NCBI GenBank assembly: GCA_905221605.1
Contig: CAJNDS010002489.1
Span: forward strand, 122,001-186,000
Direction: 5' to 3'
DNA length: 64,000 bases
Source: Symbiodinium natans
Taxonomy: Eukaryota > Sar > Dinophyceae > Suessiales > Symbiodiniaceae
Shown here piece by piece: positions 23,620-35,930 of this stretch. Made by a program: the position numbers and the translations under genes. Each line of letters opens with the position of its first letter. Position 1 is the first letter of the stretch. The notes below the pieces were generated by a model that worked only from the letters and a program-made list of their open reading frames with translations, made no database searches and had not been told where the DNA came from.

Positions 23620-25200
23620 TCAACCCTAAACCCTAAACCCTTTTTGCTTCAGGGCTCCTGTGGTAGCTTGCCTGTGACCCTAAACCCTAAACCCCAACCC
23701 TAAACCCGCGAAAAAGGTCACTCTGGCGTTCTGAAATCTCATTGTTGCTGAAACAGAACCGCGGCTCTTGAACCCTAATCCCTAAACCCCAAACCCTAAA
23801 CCCTAAATCCTAAACTAGGGTGCTTTTTGCAACTGCCTGTCAGACGCACTGCAGGGTTTAGGGTTCAGGTTTAGGGCAGCTTACAGCAAGGTAAGGGACC
23901 ATAGCAAGTGACCATGCATGCACCTACCCTCACAAGATCCGAAGTGAAGAAGTGTCTTGGAATTGAAAGATGGAAGTCCTGAATATGACGGAACCTACTA
24001 TTTGGGGGGCTATGAATATAAGGGAATCCTACCATTTGGGGGGCTATTCTGGGGTTCCCTATTGTCGGAAGACCTCTGTCGCTTCCAGAAAACCCACAAG
24101 GCACGCTCTGGCACGTAAGTCGTGGGAACGGGGCGATGGTCCCGGTATGGGTTGACCCCTGACTTTTTCCGACTCGGAGCCTACACCCTAAACCCTAAAC
24201 CCTAAACCCCAAACCCTGAACCCTGAACCCTGAACCGTACCCCACCCCCACCTCGTCCAAACCCTGAACCCTAAACCCGATTGCATACATCACCAAATGC
24301 CCAACTCTTGACTTCATGCCTCCACATTCTGGATCTTCATGAACAATGGGAGCCGCTGGTCCTTCCCGTTCCCAGCTACTGCAAGCAGAAAGAGATATCT
24401 GTCGGACAAACCGACAAACCTCCATTGCAGGAGATGCAGCAATACAGAAATCGGGCACCTGAGCCCTAGTCTAGAGGCCCGTCTAGGGTTCAGGGTTTCG
24501 GGTTGTAGCAGTGACATGTGCCCCCCGGTGCGTGCCATCTTCATGATCCGGCGTAGGACATGGGGGGGTTGTCGCCGTCGTTGCCTTAACAGCCCTCAAC
24601 CTCCCCAGGTGTCTCAGAAGCCGATCTACTTCTCTAAGTGTACATGAACGACCACTGTCCTATAGCTAGGTTTATGGCCTAGGGCCATGATCAAAAAGGA
24701 TTCCGACGCCCCAACCATGAACCAACCATTGCTAAACGCCCACTGGTTATCACAAAAGACGTCCGACATGCAGAAGAGCTCTGAACTCTCGACCCCGGAG
24801 CCGGAACAGGCCCCCCAGCTCCCTAAACCCTTTTGCAACGAGCTTGGCTATGCCCCCTCAACCCTAAACCCTAAACCCTAAACCCTCGATTACCGGAGGG
24901 CCTGCGTTCCTCAAACCTCAACCCCTCACAACAACATCGAGCCTACCTGCTGCCGTCGGGGTAGCTTCAGTGCTTCGCCAAACATGGCATGCCAAATGTA
25001 CATCGCGAGCCTCTGGCAACAACTGTCTGCAGACAATCTTGTGCTGATTGGTCTTGATCAGTCTAGTGCACCAACTTGGGATGTTCCCATTACATGTTGC
25101 TGTCTCCAGTGCTACCTTCCATCCTGAAGCCTGTCCAAAAGGCACCCGAAGCCCACTAATATAGGGGGCTTCCTAATATAGGGTTTAGGGCTTAGGGTTT
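23620..25200. other. Intergenic with CCCTAAA arrays
   Basis: CCCTAAA at 23621-23642, 23680-23706, 23774-23815, 24183-24235 and 24858-24885. At 23988-24072 lies an element (CTACTATTTGGGG...AAGGGAATCCTAC) related to 43712-43793. 24281-24650 is open on several frames with no recognised product. Confidence 0.5.
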
Positions 25201-25202
25201 AG

Positions 25203-25315
25203 GATAATTAGAATAGGTTTTTTTTTTTTTTTTTTTGGGGGGGGGGGGGGTACTCTAGCTTTTTTATGAAGGGACCATAAGGGAATGCGATGAGTAGTTA
25301 TTCCGGCCCCTGTAG
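25203..25315. mobile_element. AATTAGAATAGG element with T22/G14 expansion
   Basis: Same left and right motifs as the insert at 112-206, with a long T run followed by a G run in place of the GTTGTTGGGGG core. Confidence 0.55.
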
Positions 25316-25507
25316 TGAACTGCAAGCCGCAAAGCATTTTTCAGTGCCGCAAGGGAGCTGACCCGGAGTGCGGCCGAACCTTATGTCTGAGTTTAGGGTT
25401 CAGGGGTTAGGGTTTATGGGTTTAGGGGTTTAGGGTTTAGGGTCTAGGGTTTTGGATTTTCAGGATAAGGTTTAGGGGTTAGGGCTTGGGCTGTTTCAAG
25501 CCATGAC

Positions 25508-25621
25508 CCACTTCAATTTCATGGTAGCTATGAGTAGGGTTATAGGTACACTAAGTGAGGTTATACGCAGACAAAACTATAGTTACCCTACTTTTAACGC
25601 CACTTCTCGAACTGCCCATAA
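25508..25621. mobile_element. TTGGAGGTTCATGGGTAG element, copy 8, degenerate
   Basis: Recognisable from TTCATGGTAGCTATGAGTAG and the inner AGTTACCCTACTTTTAAC; ends are worn. Confidence 0.5.
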
Positions 25622-26636
25622 GCAGCCCTGAATATCCGGGGTGTGAGGGCCCGCGTTGTAACAAGTGCCAAACGGGGACCTCCAACGGTTGAGAAGGGGG
25701 TTGTTCTGAATTAGGGTCCCTGTTGCAAGGAAGCGGGCAGGTGGGACTTTAGTTTAGAACAGCTATAGAAGCTGGATCCACTGTGTCCGACTCAGGTCAC
25801 TATCACACGCCCAACTCAACCAAGATAACGAGCACGGAACACCCTTGTAATTAATGGGGTTTAGGGTTTAAGGTTTAGGGTTTAGGGGGTTTCGGGCTTA
25901 GACAGTATAGACATGTATAGACATGAGGTCAAGAGAACTGGACTCTGAGCTTAATGGAACAGCAACCTTCATGTAGCAGCCACTTACCCCCCCACCCCCC
26001 CCCACCCCATCCGCACGAATATGCCTTTCGCTGCTTGCAGGCCAATCACACATCAGCCTTCCGAACCACTCCTTCAGCTGGCAGGCGTTGGAGGCCGTTG
26101 AAAAGCTTCGCAGCTTACTCTAAAGTCGAATACATGTACACTTTTCGAACTGATGGTCCCTTTCCTTTCCGATGACAGGCTCCTGCTCTTAACATCTAGG
26201 TTGCACTCACAAACCCTCAACCCTGAACCCCGGACCTCATCCTCAAATCCCCACGCCTCCCCCGAAGCCATCGAGGGCCCGACCTAATCCGAACCCAAGC
26301 GCCATCACAACGAATGTTCTATAGACCCAAACAGGGTTTAGGGTTTAGGGTTAGGGTTTAGGGTTCCCACGGGAAGCACGCAAGTGCACCGAGAGCACAG
26401 GACATGTGGGTTTAGGGTAAGGGGTTTAGCACGCAAAGGGTCCCAGTTGCCACAAAAGGGTTTGGGGTCCAGGGCCCTCTTTGTTTGCTACAAAAACTCA
26501 CACCCTTGACCCTAAACCCTAAACCCTAAACCCTAAACCCTAAAGAGTCCAACAAACCATCAACGTCCAGGCCACGCCCCACAGGAAAAAGCCGGTGGTA
26601 GGACTCGGCCGTGGTCCTGGGAAGCTACTTGGAGGT
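25622..26636. other. Unique spacer with short arrays
   Basis: TTTAGGG units at 25858-25895 and 26335-26367, CCCTAAA at 26512-26545, C-rich run at 25987-26008. No gene recognised. Confidence 0.5.
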
Positions 26637-26799
26637 TTAGGGTTTGGGGTTTGGGGTTTAGGGTTTAGGGTTTTAGGGTTTTAGGGTTTAGGGTTTTAGG
26701 GTTTAGGGTGTTAGGGTTTTAGGGTCTTCGGGTTAGGGTTTAGGGTTTAGGGTTTTAGGGTTTTAGGGTTTTAGGGTTTTAGGGTTTTAGGGTTTAGGG
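26637..26799 (+). repeat. TTTAGGG array mixed with TTTTAGGG octamers
   Basis: About 22 units; octamers TTTTAGGG alternate with heptamers. The array runs directly into the element at 26800. Confidence 0.9.
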
Positions 26800-26925
26800 C
26801 TACTTGGAGGTTCATGGGTAGTGATACGTGGGGTTAGAGGTAGAGCAACTACTATTGTAACTGGTTTGAGCCGCATTTAGGTTACGTATTACCCTACTTA
26901 TAACTGCCCATGAACCTTCAAGTAT
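26800..26925. mobile_element. TTGGAGGTTCATGGGTAG inverted-repeat element, copy 9
   Basis: CTACTTGGAGGTTCATGGGT ... CTGCCCATGAACCTTCAAGT; 126 bp. The left end abuts the TTTAGGG array with the junction AGGG|CTACTTGG. Confidence 0.85.
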
Positions 26926-27888
26926 AGGAGGCGTTCCTTGTTGTCCTTGCAAATATTGCTTGTTCGTTTGGCTTTGGGGTTTCGGGCTTGGGCTGTTAAG
27001 CTTGAGGGTTTCAGGGCTCACTGTTCGTTGAGAATGAGCCCTATCCCAATATAGCAAGAAAGCTCACAAAGTGCTGCCCAGATGCCCAAAGTATGCAAGC
27101 CCGCGCTCATAGAAAGACTTGGGCCTAGCAAGGCCAGCTTACGGCAAAGACCACACCTTTTGTGATTCCTCTTGACAGGAGAATCATGGGTTGAACAAAA
27201 GCGCTCAAGAATCATCTTACGGATCAGTCTCACAGTGATGTCCAAAGTCGTCTTCTTTCGCCGTTGACCAAGTGAACGCAAGTCACCATTTATCTGGGTG
27301 GTGGGGCTTGGCGGAGCTAAGCGAGAGCGGTTGAAAGCGCACAGCTTGAGCTAGCTGTCATCCGGGCCTCAAGTGGATACGGCCACGGTTAACCATGAAC
27401 TGCACACAGCAGTAGGCATTCCTCCGCGAGACTTCGGCTTCAAGGTGTATGTGTGTCTGTAACTGTGTGTGTGTGTGTGTATATGTGGCCCCAACTATCT
27501 TCGGTTCTTTGGCCATTTGCTATGCTTGGAGGACCACAAGGTAGGTTTGCTGCCGGCTTGGGAGGTGAACAAAACACAAGAAGCTTGCATCAGGCAGTCT
27601 TCAAAGCTGTCGTGTGCTGCACCCTTGCGCACATCGGAAATCCTTGACCGAGCTGCTTCGGTGGGTACACATGCAACCCAAGCAGATCCCCCAAAAGGAG
27701 CCCGAAGTCAGCTTCGTGTGTTGCATGACAAAGCATGAAATGATCAAAGGTGCCGGGGCTGCGTACCTAAACTTCTCGTCGATGGTGCTCGCACCAGTGC
27801 AAGCAACAGCTGGAGAACCCTCAATACAGTCCATGCTCGCAAAACTCGAGACTAAACTCCAGACTCCCAAGTCTCCTCGGACGACTTG
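26926..27888. other. Unique array-free region with unassigned open frames
   Basis: Minus 27281..27018 is basic (RLIRKMILERF...KRCGLCRK) and plus 27614-27889 is also coding-like, but I recognise neither. (GT)n at 27465-27480. Confidence 0.3.
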
Positions 27889-28017
27889 ACTTGAAGGTTC
27901 ATGGGCAATTAGAAATGGGGTTTTTCGGTGCCCTAAATACGGGTAAAAGGTCAGTTCTAACTAAAAAAAGTTGTCCTACTTCCATCCCTACCTATAACTA
28001 CCCATGAACCTCCAAGC
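27889..28017. mobile_element. TTGGAGGTTCATGGGTAG inverted-repeat element, copy 10
   Basis: ACTTGAAGGTTCATGGGCAA ... CTACCCATGAACCTCCAAGC; 129 bp. Confidence 0.8.
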
Positions 28018-29515
28018 ACACCTCAACCCTCAACCCTCAACCCTAAACCCTAAACCCTAAACCCTAAACCCTGGCAGCCCAGCGTCACATGCCCAGCGGC
28101 CAGGCTTGGCGCGATGGAGGCACCAAAGACACGCTTCCAGAGGGTGGAGAACTCCTGCCAATTGGTGCGACAAGTATTTGGGTTTAGGGTTTAGGGTTTA
28201 GGGTTTAGGGTTTAGGGTTTAGGGTTTAGGGTTTATAGGGCTTAGGGTTTAGGGTTAGGGTTCAGGGAGATTGGTTTGTCCAAGTTGGTCCTATATACCA
28301 ATAACCTTTTGAACCCAGACTCTGCATGTCAGCTGGCTCTGAAACATGGCAGCCTACGTGAACTACACCCGCATGTACCAATAATCCTAAACCCTAAACC
28401 CTTAACCCTTAACCCTTAATCCATACTTTTGGGAAAATGCTTGGCGTTTTTGCTTGTTGAGGGCAGGATCTTGAACCTTCTCAACAGCCCCTGGACCCCT
28501 GAACCCTGAGCCCTACGAACGAGCCTGAAAGTGTTGCTCTTCAGGTGGTTGGGTCTCATAAGCGTGTAAGTTTGGGGTTTAGGGCCACTTCTTCAAGAGG
28601 TTTCCGAAGCCCGCCCCTAAACCCTACGAGCGCGACGTGCCCCTGGTATACGGTTTTCGGATGCAAGGTCTCAGCTTTGGAGGGTTATGTCCGAGTTCGA
28701 ATGACACACTCCGGCATCTCGATAAGCTCAACTTCAGTGGGGCTTAGAGAGAAACTGTACGGTGCAGAGTTTCGGAATAAACAGGGTCTATGGTGCTACG
28801 ACTTAGGGATGAGAACCTACATTTGGGGTCCTACACATCCGCACACGAGATGCTAGAACCCTTTGTCCACGCTAAAGAGCATCCATGTGGCGCAATCCAA
28901 CCCAAACCTACTCTATGCGAAGTTTGCTTTGTCGAAGATCCCTCAACCTCCCTCAACCCTAAACCCTAACCCCAAAAACTCTAAAACCCTAAACCTCGAA
29001 GCTCCAAGGCTCCAAAACCCTCAACCCCTTTCCCCCCCCGCCCCCTCCCAGGCCACCTTAATTAAGAAACGGCCCCTCAAACCAAATGGATGCGTACGCA
29101 ACATAGCTTCAAGCTCTCAGCCCCAAATCCTCAACCCCTCAAGCCCTAAGACCCCAACAGAGCCCCCATACATAGCTAAACCCTAAACCCCAAACCCTAA
29201 ACCCTAAACCCTAACCCTAAACCCTAAACCCTAAACCCTAAACCCTAAACACCCGCACGCCCGATGGAGACGCTCCGGCTCAAGCTGACGACCTTCACAA
29301 GATCTGCTCTGGTCACCTTGGGCTTCTGAGCTGGCATCCTAAATCCTAAATCCTAAACCCTAAATCCTAAACCCTAAACCCTAAACCCGAAACCCTAACC
29401 CTAAACCCTAAACCCGAAACCCGAACCCTAAACCCTTTCTTACGGCTAGGACTGCTGCACTGCCCGCCAGGGACGAAAACACCCTAAACCCCAAACCCTA
29501 AACCCAGGCGGATTT
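28018..29515. other. Intergenic with several arrays
   Basis: CCCTAAA at 28019-28074, TTTAGGG at 28178-28268, CCCTAAA at 28386-28420, 29176-29250 and 29338-29437. 28545-28856 (plus) is an open frame without recognised motif. Confidence 0.6.
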
Positions 29516-29935
29516 AGAGTGAACAGGGTTTGTGGGGTTAGGAGGGTTTTTTGGGTTTGTAGGGTCTTAGGGCTTATGGGGGTTATAGGGATTATCGGAT
29601 TTTTAGGGCTTGTGGGGTTTATAGAGTTTATAGAGTTTGAAGGGTTTACAGGGTTTAGGGTTTTATAGGGCTTATGGGTTTATAGGGTTTGTAGGTTTTA
29701 TGGGGCTTATAAGGATTTTGGGGTTTGCATGGTTTGCGTATTTATTTATGGTTTTTCGGGTTTATGGGATTCATAGGGTTTTGAGGGTCTATAGGGTTTA
29801 TAGGGTTTAAGGGGTTTGTGGGTTTTCTGGGCTCATAGGCTTTTTAGGGCTTATAGGGTCGATAGGGTTTTAGGGTTGAAAGTGTTTATAGGGTTTGCAG
29901 GGTTTATGGGCTTTAGGGCCTCGGGTTTCGTAAAC
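29516..29935 (+). repeat. Degenerate GGGTTTATA / GGGTTTGTA tract
   Basis: Drifted 8-10 bp units (GGGTTTATA, GGGTTTGTG, GGGCTTATA), related in register to the nonamer array at 15.3 kb but on the opposite strand. A second such tract is at 37045-37290. Confidence 0.75.
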
Positions 29936-30765
29936 CCTGTCGGTTCAGCCTGACAACACTTCTTGGGGTTTAGGGTTCAGGGTTGCGGGTTCGGGGTTTA
30001 GGGGTTGAGACTGGGCTTCAGGATAGCTGGTCTTCGACCATCCTCTGGAAGTGGTCCCAAAAACTGATTTCGGTACCCTAAACCCTCAACGCTAAACCCA
30101 ACACCACCCTAATTAATTCAACCCGAAGTTCATGGCTCCACAGTAGAGATGATCCTGCCAAGGGGCAGCCCCAGTCCAACAGCACGTAGTTGTGCGCGAA
30201 ATGCACGAAGCCTGAGAAATCAACTGGCTGGTTCTTAGTAGGGAATGGGGAATGAGGTACCCTATGCAATCCCTTAAAGGGTATATAGAGGGCCCTGATT
30301 CCCTCAAGTTTTATACCAAGAAGGTTTAGGGTTTAAGGTTTAGAGCTTAGAGCTTAGAGTTTAGGGCTTAAGGTGTCTTAGACTTTAGAGTTTGGGGTCG
30401 AGGCTGGCCGAAGAGATTTGTGCGTCACGGTGTGAGTTCAGGATTTGTCTGCATCGGCGACAGACATGAGCAAGTGCCCCGATTTAATTGATATGCCAAG
30501 CAAAAGCACACATTCAATTGGTCCTTGGACTTTTTCAAAATCTCGGAATCTCCACGCAATGTTTGACGACTGGATAGGGGGCTTCCTAGATTGGCGCGCT
30601 GTCTCTGGAGCTCCTGAGAAACGTGTCCAAGGGCAATGGAGCAAACACGAATCTCCAATGAACGTGTCCCGGTTAACCCTAAACCTTTAACCCCAAACCC
30701 TAAGAGAGAGGCCTGTCATGGGGCCTGCGTTTTCCGTAGCACATGATTTTCTGCACGAGCATATA
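29936..30765. other. Unique spacer
   Basis: Inverted element relative (GAATGAGGTACCCTATGCAATCCCTTAAAGGG) at about 30240-30303, TTTAGAG-type units at 30325-30400. Plus open frame 30445-30690 and minus frames opposite, unrecognised. Confidence 0.45.
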
Positions 30766-31735
30766 TCAGTTGCGATTCTTTTGTCGATGGCCCCCTCGTC
30801 GACGATATGCTTTCGGCTGAAGCCAGCCACACATGCTGATTGGAAATGTTTCGAACCGAAGTATTTCATGAATAGGAGTGTGGAGCTGAGCATTTGATAG
30901 ATCACTTAGACGCAGCTGCTTCTTCATGAAACAAGACGACTTGGTCTTCGAAGAGGCTGCCGCTGGCCTCTTTTTTGAGGCTTAGCCTTTGACTTCGCCT
31001 TTGGTGAACACGCATATGGCTTGGAATGCCGACGCTTCTTCCGCGGGTACTTGTTCAGGTGCTGATTGCCCGCTGAGTTGTGCAAGACGACGCACTACTG
31101 GAAGATGAAGACGAGTCAGAGTCAGACTCCTCGCTGTTGGCCTCGGAGTTGTTGGGCTTGGCACGGTTTTCGTCTGAGTCAGACTCCTGGCTCTCGGCCT
31201 TGGGGTTGTTGGGCTTGGCGCGGTTCTTGTCCTCATCCTCACTGTCGGGGATGACATTGAGGGGATTGGGCTTGGCGCCGTTTGCGTTCTCATCCTCATT
31301 GCTGGGGTTGCCATCGCCAATTTCCAAGAGCTGAAATTTGACGCCCTTCCATGCTGTTTGCAACCATCCTCGCAGGGCTTCGTCCGCCGTTGTGTTCCAG
31401 CCACCTTGGACGCCGGTGTGCAAGCCACACTTCCGCTGAATGTGACACATGTGCACCTGGATTTGTCTGGAAGTCAGGTCTTTCTTGGAGTAGTGCGTGG
31501 GGATGGCATCATTGGCGATCTGAGTGAGGAGCTCATTGATACGAGGAGGTGATGTAGTGCGCGAAGGAGGTGCTGTCGACGATGAGCCTGCTGATGTTTG
31601 GCAACCACGCGCAGGGGTTTCAACGACATTGATGTTGGTGAGCAAGCGGCAAACTGCGTTTGCGATCTCAATGATGCCGGCAACTTGGGCGGTGCATGCG
31701 CTTCATGGCCGCATCGATTTGAGTAGGCAGGTTAG
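30766..31735 (-). pseudogene. Acidic/basic nuclear-like gene with frame shifts
   Basis: Unrecognised gene read on the minus strand. An upstream piece (31735-31700, PTQIDAAMKRM) passes by a frame change into a long open frame to 31055: helical (AGIIEIANAVCRLLTNINV), then HYSKKDLTSRQIQVHMCHIQ, then an acidic Ser/Asp/Glu tail with two copies of NRAKPNN. About 31060 another frame continues with a strongly basic nuclear-localisation-like block (KYPRKKRRHSKPY), and at the A6 run near 30977 a third frame continues KKRPAAASSKTK to TGA at 30766. Amino-acid choice stays coding-like across the shifts. Either the gene is decayed, or small introns or sequence errors cause the breaks. The charge pattern suggests a nuclear protein, which is inference. 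Confidence 0.45.
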
Positions 31736-32939
31736 ACTCGCTTTAGTGCGCAGGCCCCTCCCCCCCCCCCCTCCCCCAAACAATTTTGGGGTTTTCGGGG
31801 ATCCTCAATAATGTGGGCTGGGGCTGGGACGGGGCTGGGGGTAGCGCGGCTAGGGGTCGAGGGTTAAGGGGAAGCCTTGAAGCTTGAGGGTCTAAGCTTT
31901 CCAGACTTTGTAGCTCCACGGCCGCCGGGGCTCCGCATAAATGCGGACCACCGAAACAACTTGCTAAAGCGAATCAGGGCAGCTCGTGGGCTGCTCCCTT
32001 GGAAAATTGTTTCGGGGCCTGTTTCGTAATGAGATTTTTACAGGAATTTCAATAAGGCTGGACACCAAAAATTTCCGGAGTTTCTTATTCAAAACATTTT
32101 TAGTTTTTGGCTCCCCGGCCCCCCGCCCTTCAACCCCGGCCGGGACAACATCGCATAATTGTGAACCCCCCTAAACAATGGGGGGTTCTGTATAAGCGGA
32201 TCGGAAAATCGCATAATAGTGGTCCCATCCACTAAAGCCAGCCCAACATTAGTGAGCTAGCGATACTCGATGCCTGAATCTGCGGCGCGCGCGACGACTA
32301 AAGACTGGGAGGGGAAGGGGGGGGGGGGCCGGGGGGGGGGGGGGATGTGAGGTCTGGGATGTTGAGGTGAGACTCCCCCCCCCTCACCCCCAACCCACCC
32401 ACCCCCACCCAACCCCGCCCAAAGATTGACATGTTTATAAACACCCAGCCTGCTTACAAACACCCAGCCTGTTTATAAACACAAGACGTGTTTACAACAT
32501 CGTGTTTTCATCTTGGCTTGGCTTCCTAATCCGTCACACACACACACAGATTGGCGATGTAGAAAGGCCTGCCATGAGGACCAAGAAACCTAAGAATCAA
32601 GGAAAAACAACCAAGCAGACATAGAAATGTGGTATGTAAAACGCAGGCTCCATGGCAGGCCCTTCTGAACCCTAAACCCTAAACTACCAGGGCGCAAGTG
32701 CCCATGTATCAGGCGATCACTCCTGCCATAACTTCTTGCGAGAATGCAGCCAAGCTGCCAATACCACCCGGCAGGAACCCACGGATGGCAGCGTAAACGG
32801 AATCTGTTAGAAGCTCCAGGGACGGGATGTGCCTGGAGCAAGAGAAAGGATCCCGGATAAGGGTTCAGGGTCTAGGGCTGAGGGGGCAAGAGAAAGGACT
32901 CCGGATATGGTTTCCAGGTACCACCTGTTGATGCCAATT
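31736..32939. other. Unique region with homopolymer runs
   Basis: C runs at 31757-31775, G-rich 32310-32346 and C-rich 32380-32420 form potential inverted G/C arms. TGTTTATAAACACCCAGCCTG repeats at about 32430-32480. No gene recognised. Confidence 0.45.
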
Positions 32940-33126
32940 GGCCTGTAGCAGCGCTCCAACTTCGCCGCACGCACTTCCCCGATTGTAGACACAGCAACCA
33001 TCATTTTGAGCGAGGGTCTCTGGCGCATCGGCATGAAGGAACACGGTATACTCCGGCAAGTCTTCGTACCTGGCTTGGGAAGTTTTAAAGGCCTGCAAGG
33101 CCTGCAGAGTCGCACTGCGCGCGCGC
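32940..33126 (-). CDS. DUF3431-like exon fragment
   Basis: The minus strand at 33069..33018 reads YEDLPEYTVFLHADAPE. This matches the hallmark of DUF3431 proteins (a Y-x-x-L-P-x-Y-T-x-F-L-H block), a family I know only as uncharacterised and possibly glycosyltransferase-related. An AG precedes the block (GCCAG|GTACG), a plausible acceptor. Beyond the block the frame stays open to 32865 but no longer resembles the family, so an exon end near 33018 is likely. No neighbouring exon was found. Confidence 0.42.
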
Positions 33127-35151
33127 ACCATGCGCTAGCTCAAGCTAGGTCATCAGGTCCTGGGTGGATGGCATGCCACTATGCCGAGCACAAGTCACAC
33201 GAACCTCGCATCCTGGGCGCTGTCAACTAAGGTTTTCAAAGGCCCTAGTGTAACCCAGTCACCCAGTGTGCGAAAGCATAGAATAAAGCAGTCTGGTCTG
33301 ACTAGTATAGTAATCTATCATACCGTATACAAGATACCACAGGCAATGTACAACATGCAACATCTAAACACATAACATGAATAATGCAGCATCTAAACAC
33401 ATAGCATGAAAACGACAACATCCAAACACATAACGTAAAGAACGAGCACATTGAGCCCCCAGTTTGGTCTAGAGGCCCTAGGATCGCCAAACCCAACTTG
33501 CCAGAGTGAGAGAGGATGTTTAGGGTTTAGGGTTTAGGGTTTAGGGTCGACCATGGCTGCAACCTGGTCGCCAGTCGATGATAAATGCCAGATACGCCGA
33601 GTCGTCATCGGCACGGAGGACGTCGTCCACGTAGCGCACCTGAGCAGTTTGCTGGCTTTTGGGGTTGCCATGAGAGTTAAGGAGCCTGCGCGTCGTTTTG
33701 TGTGTATCACTCTTGAGGAACAGCCGCCCGGCCGCTGAGACTGAAGCTTAAAGGTCAAAGAGAAAACCAAAAGTTCTGAAATTTGAATTCAATGTCTGGC
33801 CCCGTCCGTACAAAGCGACTTTCTTCTATCCTCTTGGACCAGAAGTATGGAGGTTTGGCGTAGGGCGCCGCTAGACCCTAGGGTCCAGCAGTCACAGTTG
33901 CTCGCCTTCAAACTTCAAACCTTACAAAGAAGACACTCCTCTCAACAAGCTCTTGATTGGAAAAAAAACTCTGTTCGCGGTAGCAGATAAGGCACATCGA
34001 CGTCGCGAAAATATGGCCCCCATTCAGTGCGAAGGCGATCGGTTTCTGCCTCGAGCCACAGAGAGCCACACCAGTGTGGTTCAATTTACGAACTTCTCAT
34101 ACGGATACGGACTCGCATGAGAGTGGAACGCTGGACCAACAGGCACATGGGGTGGCAAGGCGCCGAACAGTCCTGCAGTGAGCTAAGAATCTCACCACTT
34201 TCAGCTCGAACCCCACACCTCGCGTCCTGCAAAGTCAGCTAGCCTCCCCAAATCGCTTCCCAATCAAACTGAAAAAAGACAGCTTCTTTCCCGATGCCTC
34301 GCGCACGCCCTTGCCATACCCACCGCACCTTGTGACACGAGAACCAATTCATCCACGCAAGCAACATTGCCTTCGCACAGAACAATACTTTACTGTCAGA
34401 ACCGAAGATCCCCAACGAAATCAGATCACAACAGGGTCTGCTTTGGTTGGGGGAGCTGTTGTGCTGAGGTGGCCTGTCCCATACCTTCCCCACACGGAAT
34501 TCTCTAGCTAGGGGTGGGCAGCTCTTCGCGACATCTCCCTCGGGGGGCATTCCTGGTCAAACTATCCAGCTCTTTTTACATGGGTAGGGTCTGATCTGGT
34601 CACGGGTTGCATCTGATGTTGTACCCCCAGCTTTCCAGACCCCTTGCGGTTAGACGGGAGTTCTTGGACACGTTTGAGGTCGGCATATGCAGTCAATGAT
34701 TGTGTTTTGACACTTTGGATGCTGATAAGAATCCACTACTCTCCGAACCTTACATCAGAAATCCTTCGGAGCCGAGAACCGAGGGTCCAAACACCAAACT
34801 CCTTACACCTGCGGCCGCCAGGCGGCTTGTGATAGATTCTCAACGTCACCAGTTCACGAATTGCGGCAGAACGGTTTTCCTCACCATGTGCTGCATTCGG
34901 CTTGCAAGGAGCCATGTACATGAATACCAATCAAATAAAGACAAAGAACAAGAAACGCCAGAATATGAATACCACGCACATGGCAGTGCACCTGCGGCAT
35001 ATAGTTCAACTTAACTTCTAATATCGAAAAGCTCTGCAGCCCAAACCTCAAAAGAACTCCTCATCCCTGGCTGCAGCCTCGACCCTTAGCCCCAATGACC
35101 TTCGGGGTTTTGGGGGGACCATGGAAATTGGGGAAACCTACCCCAATCATG
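33127..35151. other. Mostly unique region
   Basis: ACATCTAAACACATA-type tandem units at 33358-33435, TTTAGGG at 33519-33546. Minus frame 33760-33545 contains VRYVDDVL, weakly reminiscent of a reverse-transcriptase YxDD box. 34027-35100 has several short frames without recognised products. Confidence 0.4.
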
Positions 35152-35804
35152 TTAACCCTAAACCCTAAACCCTAAACCCTAAACCCATCTAAACCCTAAA
35201 GCCTAAACCCTAGACCCCAAACCCTAAGCGTTGGGATGGGCTGCGTCCCGCCAGGGCAATTTGTGGAACGCGCGCAGCCAGGACAGACGCTCGGAGCCTC
35301 AAATGCAAAACTGTCCACGCCATCTTCGGTTTAGGGTTTAGGGTTTAGGGTTTAGGGTTTAGGGTTTAGGGTTTAGGGTTTAGGGTTTAGGGTTTAGGGT
35401 TTAGGGTTTAGGGTTTAGCGTCATTGTGCTGGTCGCTTGCTTTGATGAGAGATGCAGCATGGCACTTTCTTGAGTCTCGCGTGCAGCTGAGCCCTCCACC
35501 CTAAACTTTAAACATCAAACCCCCCTAAACCCTAAACCCTGAACCCTGAACCCAGACCCTAAACCCTAAACCCCCCTACAACGCTGAGGACGCCGAGCTC
35601 GGATTTGATCAAGGCCGGGCGGCAGTAGCAAACGACCACGTCCAATAGCCTCACGCAAAAGAAGCTCGAAATCCCAAACCCTAAGCCCAAACCCCAAAAC
35701 CTAACCCGAATTCCGACCTCTCTCCACGCAACTCCTACTGTTTAATGGCGCTGTCAGGCCGAGGGCATCAATTTCTAGGCAGGACAATTGCAGCAGGTCG
35801 CCAT
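35152..35804. other. Array-rich spacer
   Basis: CCCTAAA-type at 35155-35226, TTTAGGG at 35330-35417 (12 units), CCCTAAA-type at 35523-35575. Spacers of about 100 bp are unique. Confidence 0.75.
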
Positions 35805-35901
35805 AGCTAGGGTATCATGACTACTGCAAAACCTAACGAAATAGACTTAAAACTTTTAAGTCTATTTCGTTGGGTTTTGCAGTAGTCATGATACCCTAGC
35901 T
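35805..35901. repeat. 97-bp near-perfect palindrome
   Basis: Two 48-bp arms around a single C at 35853, starting AGCTAGGGTATCATGACTAC and ending with its inverse. The only mismatch is T35834/C35872 (aacCTaacg against cgttGGgtt). No coding potential. Confidence 0.93.
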
Positions 35902-35930
35902 AACTTGAAACAAGTAGTAAGAAATTACAA

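Noticed and set aside
33534-33770. Minus-strand VRYVDDVL, possible reverse-transcriptase YxDD box
   Set aside because: Only one short motif in a 55-codon frame with stops on both sides and no other RT block.
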